A stretch of DNA of 64,000 bases from Candidatus Saccharibacteria bacterium oral taxon 955 (GTDB lineage: Bacteria; Patescibacteriota; Saccharimonadia; Saccharimonadales; Saccharimonadaceae), in the NCBI GenBank assembly GCA_010202265.1, contig CP047918.1:496001-560000 (forward strand), read 5' to 3'. The notes under the pieces were generated by a model. That model did not search any database. It had not been told where the DNA came from and saw nothing but the letters and a program-made list of their open reading frames with translations. Positions 1-9,192 of the stretch are shown piece after piece. Every line of letters starts with the position of its first letter. The stretch's first letter is position 1. Both the position numbers and the translations under genes were made by a program.

Positions 1-832
1 TCGGTATTTTGCGTTCGAAGTCCTGCAATATATCCCACGCCGCTCGTCGCTGAGCACCCGTTAATTCAAACGGCAGATTCGATACAAACTGCTTGACTAC
101 AGACTGCTCAAACGGTATGTGATAGCCCTCGAGCTGTTGATTTTCGAGTTTGTTTAGCCGGCTGGCTAGCAATAACTCAAACAACTCCTCAAACGCTAGA
201 CGATCACGCGCCCGTTGAACCTCCTCGGTAGTTTTTGGAAAATGCATCGCGCTAATCGCCTCGGCGCGACCCATCAAACCCTCAGCTCGCACGATAGATG
301 CCGGTAAAGTTTCTGGCAAAACTGACATCAAGGGACGTAGATTTTCGACCACCTTGCGAACAGTGACCGACTTCAAACCGTGAATCGAATGATACACAGG
401 CATCAATCGCTCTGCCTGCACTGGCATATCTTTGGCTATTTCTGCAGTTGGGTTAGTCAATTGATAACGACCGTAATTGTACTCAAACTCACCTGAGAAA
501 TAAAACTCATCATCTGACCCGCCAAGCTGTTGTGTACGATACGGCTGATTAAACCAGATCGCATTGAGCTTACCGCTATCATCGGCCAGCACTGCCGTTG
601 TCAGACGAAGCCCTCGTCGAACTGGGCGCGTCGATATACTTTCACAGCGCGCTCGGATCGTGACTTTGCCCGGCTTTAGATCTGCGATCGGCGCTAGACC
701 CGTAAAATCATCATGACGACGTGGTAAAAATGTGATGATATCACCAACCGTTTCGAGTCCTGCGGTCCTTAGTTGCATGGCAATCTTTGGCCCAACGCCC
801 TTGACTTGCTCTAGTGGTGTTTTGAGATTCAT
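1..832 (-). CDS. recG: ATP-dependent DNA helicase RecG, N-terminal part (cut by window edge)
   Basis: RecG remodels stalled replication forks and branched DNA. The minus strand reads openly from an ATG at 832 to the left edge, about 277 codons. The N-terminus reads MNLKTPLEQVKGVGPKIA, the RecG helix-hairpin-like start, followed by FLPRRHDDF and an OB-like wedge region. The last visible residues, ELTGAQRRAAWDIL, are the Q-motif-like entry to the helicase core, whose Walker motifs lie outside the window. There is no Shine-Dalgarno; a TATAAT lies 8 nt upstream of the ATG, so the mRNA is probably leaderless. The family assignment is firm even though the gene is incomplete. Confidence 0.9.
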   Translation of the reverse strand, partial: MNLKTPLEQVKGVGPKIAMQLRTAGLETVGDIITFLPRRHDDFTGLAPIADLKPGKVTIRARCESISTRPVRRGLRLTTAVLADDSGKLNAIWFNQPYRTQQLGGSDDEFYFSGEFEYNYGRYQLTNPTAEIAKDMPVQAERLMPVYHSIHGLKSVTVRKVVENLRPLMSVLPETLPASIVRAEGLMGRAEAISAMHFPKTTEEVQRARDRLAFEELFELLLASRLNKLENQQLEGYHIPFEQSVVKQFVSNLPFELTGAQRRAAWDILQDFERKIP

Positions 833-840
833 TATTAGCT

Positions 841-846
841 ATTATA
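841..846 (-). promoter_or_regulatory. -10 element of recG (leaderless type)
   Basis: TATAAT on the minus strand ends 8 nt before the recG ATG, which places the expected transcription start at or next to the start codon. Confidence 0.55.
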
Positions 847-881
847 TCTCGATTGTCGCGCGTTGGTGTCTATCAAAATAA

Positions 882-907
882 ATCCGCACCGATTGAACAG
901 TGCGGAT
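882..907 (-). terminator. Intrinsic terminator after the HAD phosphatase gene
   Basis: Perfect 8-bp stem, ATCCGCAC with GTGCGGAT, and a 10-nt loop. On the minus strand it is followed by TTATTTT. It ends the tyrS-HAD unit before recG. Confidence 0.75.
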
Positions 908-928
908 CTGCGTTGTGCGATCGACGAC

Positions 929-1687
929 TTACTCTGTAACGCCCAACACTCCCTCGAGAGCGTAAGCAGTTGACTCCCAGCCCTCAACGGCAATACTATC
1001 GATGCCCATCGCTTTGACTGGATAATCGTTACCACCTTCGTTTAGCTTGTCACCAAAGAACAGAATCTCGTCTTTGCTAATATCAAGCGCATCGATCAGC
1101 TTGCGCATCCCATATGCTTTATCTACACCAGGAAGCGTAATGTCCGTACTGGTCGTACCGCCAATTCGCACCTCTAGATCAGGCAACAGTTCAGCAACCT
1201 TATCACGATAAACTGGTCGAACATCCTTGAACTTCTCTGCCCAGGCATACTTATCCTCTGGCGTCGCCTGTTGACCCAGCGCGCTCATCGTGATCTGACT
1301 ATGACGATCTTCGATGATTTCTCCTGCTGGATTATCACACCAGATACCCATCTCCTTTGCGACCGTCTCTAGCACGCCAATAATCTTCTCTTTTTGCTCT
1401 TTCGACAGATCTTCTGCGTATTGAAGCGTCCACTTATGATTTAGCTCGTCGTAGCGATAGTAGCGCGTACCACAGGTCGGCATGAGATGAAGCTTACCAA
1501 GCAAGTGTTCAGGAACCTCCAGTCGACTCACGACCTGCTTCTCGATTTGCTCGAAACGACCACCAGTAATAATACAAACATCGTATTTCTCGACCAATCG
1601 ACTCAATAGACCACTCATACGGTCAGAAATCTCTGATTTTGTGACTGCTAGCGTATCATCTAGGTCAAATGCTATAACTTTTTTCAT
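929..1687 (-). CDS. HAD-IIB family phosphatase, phosphomannomutase-like
   Basis: Haloacid-dehalogenase fold protein of 252 aa. Motif I is FDLDDTLAVT (Asp nucleophile at residue 8) and motif IV is FFGDKLNEGGNDYP. The C-terminal stretch GDKxxxGGND and the cap segment around EVRIGGTTSTDITLPGVDKAYG resemble eukaryotic-type phosphomannomutase more than generic Cof phosphatases. The substrate is probably a sugar phosphate, but mutase versus phosphatase activity cannot be decided here. The start is supported by AAGGAGG 5 nt before ATG. It lies 25 nt after tyrS on the same strand and is probably cotranscribed, ending at the terminator at 882-907. Confidence 0.8.
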   Translation of the reverse strand: MKKVIAFDLDDTLAVTKSEISDRMSGLLSRLVEKYDVCIITGGRFEQIEKQVVSRLEVPEHLLGKLHLMPTCGTRYYRYDELNHKWTLQYAEDLSKEQKEKIIGVLETVAKEMGIWCDNPAGEIIEDRHSQITMSALGQQATPEDKYAWAEKFKDVRPVYRDKVAELLPDLEVRIGGTTSTDITLPGVDKAYGMRKLIDALDISKDEILFFGDKLNEGGNDYPVKAMGIDSIAVEGWESTAYALEGVLGVTE

Positions 1688-1712
1688 AATTTCCTCCTTA
1701 ATATCAATATCG

Positions 1713-2927
1713 TTATCGTACCAAAACGAAATTATTTTTACCTTTTTTGACCAGGCTCCCCTCTGTTATCATCACGTCATCGGCAATTTTCTGACCGTTA
1801 ATAGAAATGGCGTTATTTGCGATCAAACGCTTCGCTTCGCCGTTACTCGCTACTAGTCCACTTGCGGTCAGAGTATCGATAACACTATTTCCAACTGGAG
1901 CAGTCGGGATCTCCGCACCAAGCGCATCAAGATCGGCGTCCTTTAGGGTTGCAAATGCATCACCACCAAAAAGTACCGCTGTCACCCGCTCGACACATTC
2001 ACGACGCTCACGACCGTGAATCAGGTCTGTCACTTCTCGGGCCAGAGTTTTCTGCAATAGGCGAATACCAGGATTCTCGCGATGGTCGGCGATTGTTTTT
2101 TCAACTGTAGCACGATCAAGTAGCGTATAAATCTTAATCATATCCTCGCTCGTTTCATCATCGAGGTTCAGCCAAAATTGGTAGAACTTATATGGACTCG
2201 TCTTGGCCGGATCAAGCCAGACCGCACCACCCTCAGACTTGCCAAATTTCACGCCTGTCTGCTTGTTTATCACAAGAGGCGCCGTATAGACGTGGGCCTC
2301 CGCCCCCTCGAGGCGACGAATCAGACTAACGCCGGTGATACTATTACCCCACTGATCGGCGCCGGCGACCTGAAGAGTTGCTCCTTTTTCGCGATAAAGA
2401 TGGAGGAAGTCATACCCCTGAATAAGCGCATAGCTAAACTCAGCATAGCTAATCCCGGCACCACCCTCACCGATACGAGACTGAACAAACTCACGGTCTA
2501 ACATTTGCGTCAGGCTAACGTGCTTACCAATTTCACGCAGGAACTGCATATAACCAATGTCACAAAACCAGTCGTAGTTATTGACAATCTCGAAATTCTT
2601 GCCAGCAAATATTGTCTCGTACTGCTTAGAGAGGCCTTGGACATTTTTCTCGACTTCTTCGACGGTTTTGAGGTCTCGCTCCTGTTTTTTGCCGTCTGGA
2701 TCACCTATCAAACCAGTTGCACCGCCAACAAGAAGAATCGGCTTGTAGCCATAATCAATAAAATGACGCACCATCATAGCGGCAGCGAGATTGCCGATCG
2801 TCATACTGTCTGCGCTAGGGTCAACACCCCAATAGAACGTCCGCGTCTCATTGTCTAATTCTTTGATATCGGCAAACGTGTACTGGTTGACGAAACCACG
2901 CCACGTAAGCTCCTCACTCAGTGTCAT
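1713..2927 (-). CDS. tyrS: Tyrosyl-tRNA synthetase
   Basis: Class Ic synthetase of 404 aa that charges tRNA-Tyr. YWGVDPSADSMTIGNL carries the HIGH-like signature near residue 40, and KFGKSEGGAVWL is the KMSKS-like loop near residue 228. The C-terminal S4 RNA-binding domain (about 340-404) contains GEAKRLIANNAISING. Length matches bacterial TyrRS. AAGGAG lies upstream of ATG. A likely promoter is TTGGCG-18-TAGGAT, giving a leader of about 40 nt, too short for a T-box. The HAD gene follows closely. Confidence 0.95.
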   Translation of the reverse strand: MTLSEELTWRGFVNQYTFADIKELDNETRTFYWGVDPSADSMTIGNLAAAMMVRHFIDYGYKPILLVGGATGLIGDPDGKKQERDLKTVEEVEKNVQGLSKQYETIFAGKNFEIVNNYDWFCDIGYMQFLREIGKHVSLTQMLDREFVQSRIGEGGAGISYAEFSYALIQGYDFLHLYREKGATLQVAGADQWGNSITGVSLIRRLEGAEAHVYTAPLVINKQTGVKFGKSEGGAVWLDPAKTSPYKFYQFWLNLDDETSEDMIKIYTLLDRATVEKTIADHRENPGIRLLQKTLAREVTDLIHGRERRECVERVTAVLFGGDAFATLKDADLDALGAEIPTAPVGNSVIDTLTASGLVASNGEAKRLIANNAISINGQKIADDVMITEGSLVKKGKNNFVLVR

Positions 2928-3038
2928 GCTGAACGCTCCTTTCTTTGTTACTAGTGTTATCCTAGCACAATACCACTAGCCTCGCCAAAAAAATAGTGAT
3001 ATTATGGAGAGTAATATTGCTTATGGGAAAGTAGTGAC

Positions 3039-5717
3039 GTGGTCAAGCCAAATAAACCGACACGTAAGGTCAGCGTGTATTCAAACCTCGCGACAAAACA
3101 TCGCACCAAGAAAGACGCAAAAGCTCGCAAAAAAGCCGAATACCTAGCAACTCTGCCGAAGCATCCGCTGAAGCGCTTTCTTTATCGTATGCACCCGAAA
3201 CGCTTGGCTAAGTATTGGTTTTCGAAACAGGGAGCGATCACCCTACTCAAGATTATCGGGGCGTTTGTAGTTATTCTCATTCTCATTACACTAGCTTTAT
3301 TTGCCTACTTTAGAAAAGATCTTGACCAGATCAATCCGAATACACTCGCCCAACGCGTGAAATCCACCGTCACCAAATATTACGACCGCAACGATAAACT
3401 CCTCTGGGAAGATAAAGGCACAGGCAACTACACACTTGTTGTCGAGCCAAAAAATATCTCTCCGTGTATGGGCAAAGCTACCATCGCTATCGAGGATAAA
3501 GATTTCTACAACCACGGTGGCGTCAGCTTCTCTGGTATCCTTCGCGCATTTATCTCGAACTCTCAAGGAAATGCCGTCCAAGGTGGTTCAACCCTAACCC
3601 AGCAGCTCGTCAAAAAAGTATTCTTCACACAAGAAGAGGCATCTGAGCGTGGTATTCGGGGTATTCCGCGCAAAATCAAGGAAATGATTCTCGCTATCGA
3701 AGTTGAACGCATGTACACCAAAGATCAGATTCTCGGCCTCTACCTAAACGAATCACCCTACGGTGGCCGACGAAATGGCGTAGAGTCAGCCGCTCAAACA
3801 TATTTTGGTAAGTCCTCAAAAGACCTCAACCTCTCTGAGTGCGCCCTCCTAGCCGCTATTCCAAATAACCCATCAGTTTACAATCCATACAATATCGAGG
3901 GACACAAAGCGCTGGTCGCGCGCCAGCACAAAGTGCTCGACATGATGGTTGACATGAATTACATCACAAAAGAGGAAGCCGAAAAAGCTAAAAAAGTCGC
4001 GATTATCGATCAAGTCAAGCCACTTGCCGACCAACTAGCCGATATCAAAGCGCCACATTTTGTACTAATGGTGAGGGATCAGCTAGAAAAATCACTCGGC
4101 AAAACTATTGTCGGTGAAGGTGGACTAACTGTTAAAACAACTCTGGATTACGACATTCAAACCGAACTCGAAAAAAACATGTCTGCCATGTTCTCTGGCG
4201 GGATGACTGACCGCAACTGTAGCTACACAAACTGCGCAACATATGCCGGATTCTCAAACGGAGCAGCCGCGATCGAAGATACCAAATCTGGACAGCTAAT
4301 CGCACTAGTAGGCAGCCGCGACTACAATCACCCAGGTTACGGCCAAGATAATGCCGCTACAGGATTTATCCAGCCAGGCTCGTCGATCAAGCCGCTAGTC
4401 TATGCCCAGCTATTCCAGAATCAAGGTAGCGGTAAACAAAATTATGGTAGCGGGTCGATTCTCGCCGACAGCACAACAACTTTTCCGACAGCACCAGGCT
4501 GGAAACCTCAGAATGCCGACGGCAAGTTCCAGGGCAATATAAATATTCGTCTCGCTCTTGACCGTTCGCGTAACATTCCAGCCATCAAGGCCATGGCGGT
4601 AAATGAGCAGAACAACCCTGGTAGCACCTGGAAAACAATCCGCGACCTCGGCGACAAGTACTACTGCACCCAAGGAGCCGACGCACAGGCTGGGCTATCT
4701 AGTGCTATCGGTGGATGCGGAACTCGTCTCGTCGATCACGTCAATGCCATTGCTAGCCTCGGTCGGCAAGGCGCTCACACCCCACAGTCAACCATCCTAA
4801 AGGTTACGAATGGCAATGGACAGACGCTAAAAGAATATAAAGCCGAAAGGAAGCAGGTTATTGATCCGCAGGCCGCCTACATAGTCAGTGACATCCTAGG
4901 TGATGGCTCGGCGCGCGCTGGACTAGGTTGGAATCAAGATTACATGCTACGTATGAACGCTCTCGGCGCTAGAGTTGCCGTCAAGACTGGCACCAGTAAC
5001 GGTCAGGTTGGCGAAAAGGTTGTTCCAAAAGACCTCTGGACCGTAGGATATACACCATCAATTGCTATGGCAGTCTGGCTCGGTAACCCAGACACGACCC
5101 CACTGACCAGAGGAAACTCGCTCATCCCCGCCCTGCTCCTTGATCGCACTATGGCGACGGTAACACAAAAATACGTTGAACAGGGAAAGGCAAAATATAG
5201 CGATTGGTATGAGGCGCCATCAGGTATCCAGCGGATTGGCAAAGAGGCCTTCCCATCCTATTACAACAAGGCGGCAAGCACCTCAAACATCAAGATGACA
5301 TTTGACCGTGTATCTAAGAAAAAAGCCACCAACTGTACTCCAGACGGCGCTAAGGTCGAAATTGGTGTCAATAAATCTGTCGACCCAATTACCAACAAGG
5401 ACATTCTAATCGCCGAAGATGGCTATGATGCGACAAAAGACGATGACGTACACGAGTGCGGCGACGTACAGCCAACCGCCCTGATCAGTACTAGTGGATC
5501 GAGCGTCACAATCGCCTACACCCACGGACGACACCCCCTACAGACAGTCGAGGTTCGCTCGGGCGACAAACTTATCCTCAGTCGCCAAGTATCAAACGAC
5601 GGTACGTACAAACTGAGCTCTCAAGAACTCCAGTCGGCTGGATCTGGCCCACTCACCCTGACAGTCACTGATACCGCATACTACACTGCTACTCATACGG
5701 TAAATTACGGCAGGTGA
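3039..5717 (+). CDS. Bifunctional penicillin-binding protein 1A-type (GT51 transglycosylase and transpeptidase)
   Basis: Peptidoglycan synthase of 892 aa that polymerises glycan strands and crosslinks stem peptides at the outer face of the membrane. It has a basic cytoplasmic tail (1-65), one transmembrane helix (about 67-91), a GT51 domain with EDKDFYNHGG (152-161) and GGSTLTQQL (182-190), and a transpeptidase domain with SSIK (448-451, SxxK), SRN (510-512) and KTGT (649-652). The last ~90 residues look like a beta-rich Ig/FN3-like module. The first codon is GTG. No strong Shine-Dalgarno is visible, so the exact start is the least certain part. It is convergent with the PIN/TRAM gene. Confidence 0.93.
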   Translation: MVKPNKPTRKVSVYSNLATKHRTKKDAKARKKAEYLATLPKHPLKRFLYRMHPKRLAKYWFSKQGAITLLKIIGAFVVILILITLALFAYFRKDLDQINPNTLAQRVKSTVTKYYDRNDKLLWEDKGTGNYTLVVEPKNISPCMGKATIAIEDKDFYNHGGVSFSGILRAFISNSQGNAVQGGSTLTQQLVKKVFFTQEEASERGIRGIPRKIKEMILAIEVERMYTKDQILGLYLNESPYGGRRNGVESAAQTYFGKSSKDLNLSECALLAAIPNNPSVYNPYNIEGHKALVARQHKVLDMMVDMNYITKEEAEKAKKVAIIDQVKPLADQLADIKAPHFVLMVRDQLEKSLGKTIVGEGGLTVKTTLDYDIQTELEKNMSAMFSGGMTDRNCSYTNCATYAGFSNGAAAIEDTKSGQLIALVGSRDYNHPGYGQDNAATGFIQPGSSIKPLVYAQLFQNQGSGKQNYGSGSILADSTTTFPTAPGWKPQNADGKFQGNINIRLALDRSRNIPAIKAMAVNEQNNPGSTWKTIRDLGDKYYCTQGADAQAGLSSAIGGCGTRLVDHVNAIASLGRQGAHTPQSTILKVTNGNGQTLKEYKAERKQVIDPQAAYIVSDILGDGSARAGLGWNQDYMLRMNALGARVAVKTGTSNGQVGEKVVPKDLWTVGYTPSIAMAVWLGNPDTTPLTRGNSLIPALLLDRTMATVTQKYVEQGKAKYSDWYEAPSGIQRIGKEAFPSYYNKAASTSNIKMTFDRVSKKKATNCTPDGAKVEIGVNKSVDPITNKDILIAEDGYDATKDDDVHECGDVQPTALISTSGSSVTIAYTHGRHPLQTVEVRSGDKLILSRQVSNDGTYKLSSQELQSAGSGPLTLTVTDTAYYTATHTVNYGR

Positions 5718-5729
5718 TACAGTCTGGTC

Positions 5730-5777
5730 TTACTAAAAACAATATAGCCTCTAGCGAGGCTATATTGTTTTTAGTAA
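5730..5777. terminator. Bidirectional intrinsic terminator
   Basis: Perfect long hairpin with arms TTACTAAAAACAATATAGCC and the matching complement around a TAGC loop. The A/T runs inside the stem give a U-tract in both directions. It sits between the convergent penicillin-binding protein and PIN/TRAM genes. Confidence 0.85.
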
Positions 5778-5786
5778 CTGCTGAAT

Positions 5787-6776
5787 CTAGTCTTTTTGAT
5801 TATCGACTAGAGCGATTAGCGATGCCTCGTGGTCTTTACGTCGTCGTGAAACTCGGCGTACGCTCGGTTCGGAGGCTGTACTCTTGTTCTCGGAGGTCTG
5901 CTTCGGAACAGCATGGTAAACACTCTTTATCTGAGTTCGCGATCTCTTTGTGCGCGGGACATTGTCCTCTGGCTCAGTAGACTCTGAGACACTCTTACGA
6001 GATGCCGTCGTCCGGCTAGTACCTTTTGATTTTTGAGCATTCTGAGTGGTGGATTTTTTACGCTGTACGGGAGATTTCGTCTCGGCTACTCGTTTTGCAA
6101 ACATCATCTTGCCTGCCGCTGTCTGCAGACTACGAACAACTTCGACAAGGACCTGTTGTCCGATTAGGCTACTCGACTGCTCGACAACGACCATCGTACC
6201 ATCAGGAAGATACCCAACAGCCTGATGACTATCTTGACCCTTCTGAGTCAGTTCGATCAACATTTGCTCACCAGGCAAATAAGACATGCGTAGCCCTTGA
6301 GCCAGCTCATTGATATTAAGCACAGAGATACCCTCGACAACGGCCACCTTGTTTAGATTATAATCAAGCGTCAAGATGCAACCTTGGTGTCGCTTAGCTA
6401 GCGTAAGCAGCCGATCATCAACCCCCTCCTCGGCCTTGCTGCCGTCTTGAAGGATCTCAATATCAACATCTTCCATATTTTGAAGCTCTGTCACGATATC
6501 AAGTCCATGGCGAGCCCGTGTCCGCTTATCAGCATCTGCATTATCCGCCAAAAATTGTAATTCACCAATTACGCTACGTGGCACGATAAGCGTCCCACCG
6601 ATAAATCCCGTACGCGCAATTCCCGTAATTCGGCCGTCCATCAACACTGATGTATCGACAAAAATCGCTCGACTCTTAGACTTAATTGATGTTTTTGGCA
6701 ATTTTGCGAGAAGGTAACTCAACTCTGCCAAAATCAGCAATACCACCGCTAGTAGCACAATATCTTTTGTTTCCAT
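5787..6776 (-). CDS. Membrane-anchored PIN-TRAM domain protein (YacL-like)
   Basis: Protein of 329 aa with an N-terminal membrane helix (about 5-25). A PIN nuclease-like domain begins at FVDTSVLMDGR (Asp41) with acidic positions at VIGELQF (Glu72) and ILTLDYNLN. A TRAM-like RNA-binding domain spans about 165-225 (LIGQQVLVEVVRSLQTAAGK). The tail of ~100 residues is rich in Lys, Arg, Ser and Thr and probably disordered. The architecture matches Bacillus YacL, whose gene also lies beside radA and clpC, and that synteny supports the call. The in vivo substrate is unknown. It lies 33 nt after radA. Confidence 0.85.
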   Translation of the reverse strand: METKDIVLLAVVLLILAELSYLLAKLPKTSIKSKSRAIFVDTSVLMDGRITGIARTGFIGGTLIVPRSVIGELQFLADNADADKRTRARHGLDIVTELQNMEDVDIEILQDGSKAEEGVDDRLLTLAKRHQGCILTLDYNLNKVAVVEGISVLNINELAQGLRMSYLPGEQMLIELTQKGQDSHQAVGYLPDGTMVVVEQSSSLIGQQVLVEVVRSLQTAAGKMMFAKRVAETKSPVQRKKSTTQNAQKSKGTSRTTASRKSVSESTEPEDNVPRTKRSRTQIKSVYHAVPKQTSENKSTASEPSVRRVSRRRKDHEASLIALVDNQKD

Positions 6777-6808
6777 TTTCCTATCTTTCTACGACTATGA
6801 AGCAAGCT

Positions 6809-8179
6809 CTATTTGTCACCTGGCTTCAAATAATCGATTAATGCGTGGCGTAGATCTCGTACGCCCTTAATAAATGAGTCCTTTTTGGCATTAGAGCTAG
6901 CTGGCGCAACCGCCTGAGTAAACCCTAGCTTCTTTGCCTCGCTTATACGCTTGTCGGCCAGCTGAGCGGAGCGGATCTCGCCTCCTAGACCAATTTCGCC
7001 AAAAACGACAAGCCCATCATCAAGCCGCCTACCAGCAGCAGCCGAAGCAATTGCCATCGCGACCGCGAGATCGGCCGCAGGATCAGCAAGCTTCAGACCA
7101 CCCACCACATTGATATAAATATCTTTGTCGGATAAGTTCAGTTTGGTACGCTTCTCTAGTACCGCAATGAGAAGATTGAGGCGATTTAGATCAAAACCAC
7201 TTGCTGTCCTTTTAGGATACCCGAAATGTGTCGAGTTGACAAGTGCTTGAATTTCTACCAATATTGGCCTATTTCCTTCAAGCGTCGCAAGCACAACCGA
7301 ACCATCGGCATTTTGTCTCTCCGCCAGCAGAGCCGCCGACGGGTTCGCTACCATTTTTAATCCAGACTCTCCCATCTCAAATATCGCCGTTTCAGCCGTA
7401 GAGCCATAACGATTTTTGATCGCCCGGACAACCTTGAAGCCACCATATCGATCGCCCTCAAACTGCAACACAACATCTACGAGGTGCTCAAGAACTTTTG
7501 GCCCCGCGATCGAACCCTCTTTTGTAACATGTCCGACCAAAATTACGGCCGCACCCGATTCTTTGGCGGCACGAATGATAACGTTTGCGGAATTTGTAAT
7601 CTGGCTAACAGTACCCGGCGCAGAGGTGATTTCGTCTAGACTTAGTGTCTGGATACTGTCGATGATGACCAGCTTGTATTTGCCGCTCCGGATAGTTGCC
7701 GAAATATCATCAGCAGAGGTGCTAGCGACAAATTGTAGGTCATCACCAGCCTCAGCCCCCAGCCTCGTCGCCCGAAGCTTCACCTGTGAGGCACTTTCCT
7801 CGCCGCTAACGTACAGCACGGCGTTAGACTCAGCGATATGTGATGCTATCTGAAGCAATAACGTCGACTTACCGATCCCTGGCTGGCCAGCGAGAAGCAT
7901 CACACCAGCTGACAATATTCCGCCACCAAGTACAGTATCCAGGTCAGCAATTCCTGTCTGCATCCGGGACACCACCTCCTTGGCACTAATCGATTTCATC
8001 GACTGAGGGGCAAGTACTTTACCGCCACGAGTTGCTCGCGCCACCACCGAGCTGCCTGCTGAGACGGCCACCTGCTCAACTAGTGTATTCCACTCGCCAC
8101 AATTCTCACACCTTCCCACCCATTTTGGATAATTACTACCGCAGTTCTGACAAGTAAATAGTGTCTTAGACTTCGCCAC
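6809..8179 (-). CDS. radA: DNA repair protein RadA (Sms)
   Basis: RecA-like branch-migration ATPase of recombinational repair, 456 aa. An N-terminal zinc finger has Cys10, Cys13, Cys24 and Cys27. The Walker A motif GQPGIGKST is near residue 98, the RadA-specific KNRYGST motif near 255, and a Lon-protease-like domain fills the C-terminus (KRTASGFDLNRL onward). The start is GTG, two nt after the TAG of the upstream metalloprotease gene, so translation is probably coupled. Full length for the family. Confidence 0.95.
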   Translation of the reverse strand: MAKSKTLFTCQNCGSNYPKWVGRCENCGEWNTLVEQVAVSAGSSVVARATRGGKVLAPQSMKSISAKEVVSRMQTGIADLDTVLGGGILSAGVMLLAGQPGIGKSTLLLQIASHIAESNAVLYVSGEESASQVKLRATRLGAEAGDDLQFVASTSADDISATIRSGKYKLVIIDSIQTLSLDEITSAPGTVSQITNSANVIIRAAKESGAAVILVGHVTKEGSIAGPKVLEHLVDVVLQFEGDRYGGFKVVRAIKNRYGSTAETAIFEMGESGLKMVANPSAALLAERQNADGSVVLATLEGNRPILVEIQALVNSTHFGYPKRTASGFDLNRLNLLIAVLEKRTKLNLSDKDIYINVVGGLKLADPAADLAVAMAIASAAAGRRLDDGLVVFGEIGLGGEIRSAQLADKRISEAKKLGFTQAVAPASSNAKKDSFIKGVRDLRHALIDYLKPGDK

Positions 8180-8181
8180 CT

Positions 8182-9192
8182 CTATAGCCCCGTTGGCGCA
8201 GAAACACCATTTATACTTTCGTTTAGTTGATTGACATGCACTGCAATCTCATTTAAGGCGGTTATATCAGCATTTAGGGCGGCTACACGGCCGTTAATGT
8301 CCTGTCGACGGCTGGTGAGAGCGTTTGCCCGTGACAGTAGAGCAGCTCTGGTCGCCTGAAACTCTGCTTGCGTATTAAATCCACCTGAACCAGCTCGCTG
8401 ATTAAACGTCTGAATATCAAGATTCATCTGTTCGAGATCAACTTCATATTGCTTGAGATCCTGCTCAATCGCTGGGCGTGCTGACTCAATTTTCTTCTGC
8501 AAACTATCCGCACGCTGACTGAGTCCGTTGAATACTCTATTATACGACTCATTTAGCGCCACGACTTTTGCCCTATCTGTGAAATAAGTCGCATAATGAC
8601 GCTCCAGCTCTGGCGATAAATCGCGTACGGTCGTACCGATGATTGAATGAAGTTCGTCCGCCTCCGCTCCAGGTTCAGCTCGTTGATAATACTGCATAAT
8701 CTGTTTGAGGTTTGCATCATCTTTGATCTTCTCGTACTGAGCGCGCACCATCTGGTCCACGCGTGGTCGCTCTAGGCCGTTTAAACGATGATACGCAGCG
8801 TGAAGTAGTTCGTGAGCTGCCGTCACCTCAAGAGTGCCGTCTAGCTCAGCATTTTTGATATTGTAAAGATATATTCGATCCTTGAAATAACAGCCCAAGA
8901 TCGCTGCCGTTCGCTCGGTGCTTTGGCAGCTCTTATTAAACTGTGTCTTATCTTCGATCGCTGGCGCTGTTGCATAAAAAATCCTCTCGCCATGACCAGT
9001 CAGCCCAATTCGATTACGAATCGACGTGATCTGCTCAGATGGCTGAAACTGCATAGCACGTAAAGCATCCAATAAAGTCGGGCCATACAAAACCCCAAGC
9101 ACTGCCAACCCTAATACTACCAATGTAGAGATTAGTTTACGCCAAAAAGCTTTATGGCGAGGCTGCTTTTGTAGATTCGGTTTGTTGTTCAA
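8182..9192 (-). CDS. Membrane-anchored HExxH putative zinc metalloprotease with coiled coil
   Basis: No named family is recognised. The 336-aa protein has a basic N-terminus, one membrane helix (about 19-38) and a domain with AAHELLHAAYHRL (HExxH, His127-Glu128-His131). A downstream Glu in ADELHSIIGT (about 180) could be the third zinc ligand. Residues ~215-325 form a heptad-rich, probably coiled-coil region. The start is TTG at 9192, preceded by AAGGGG, inside the end of clpC (41-nt overlap). It sits between clpC and radA, so it is likely cotranscribed with stress-response and repair genes. Protease activity is inferred from the motif only. Confidence 0.7.
   Translation of the reverse strand: MNNKPNLQKQPRHKAFWRKLISTLVVLGLAVLGVLYGPTLLDALRAMQFQPSEQITSIRNRIGLTGHGERIFYATAPAIEDKTQFNKSCQSTERTAAILGCYFKDRIYLYNIKNAELDGTLEVTAAHELLHAAYHRLNGLERPRVDQMVRAQYEKIKDDANLKQIMQYYQRAEPGAEADELHSIIGTTVRDLSPELERHYATYFTDRAKVVALNESYNRVFNGLSQRADSLQKKIESARPAIEQDLKQYEVDLEQMNLDIQTFNQRAGSGGFNTQAEFQATRAALLSRANALTSRRQDINGRVAALNADITALNEIAVHVNQLNESINGVSAPTGL

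Noticed and set aside
7416-7853. Long open frames opposite clear genes (for example within radA, clpC 10998-11417 and the aldolase 45851-46435)
   Set aside because: They lie antisense to strongly supported genes, have no promoter or ribosome-binding site, and their sequences look like mirror translations of the real gene.
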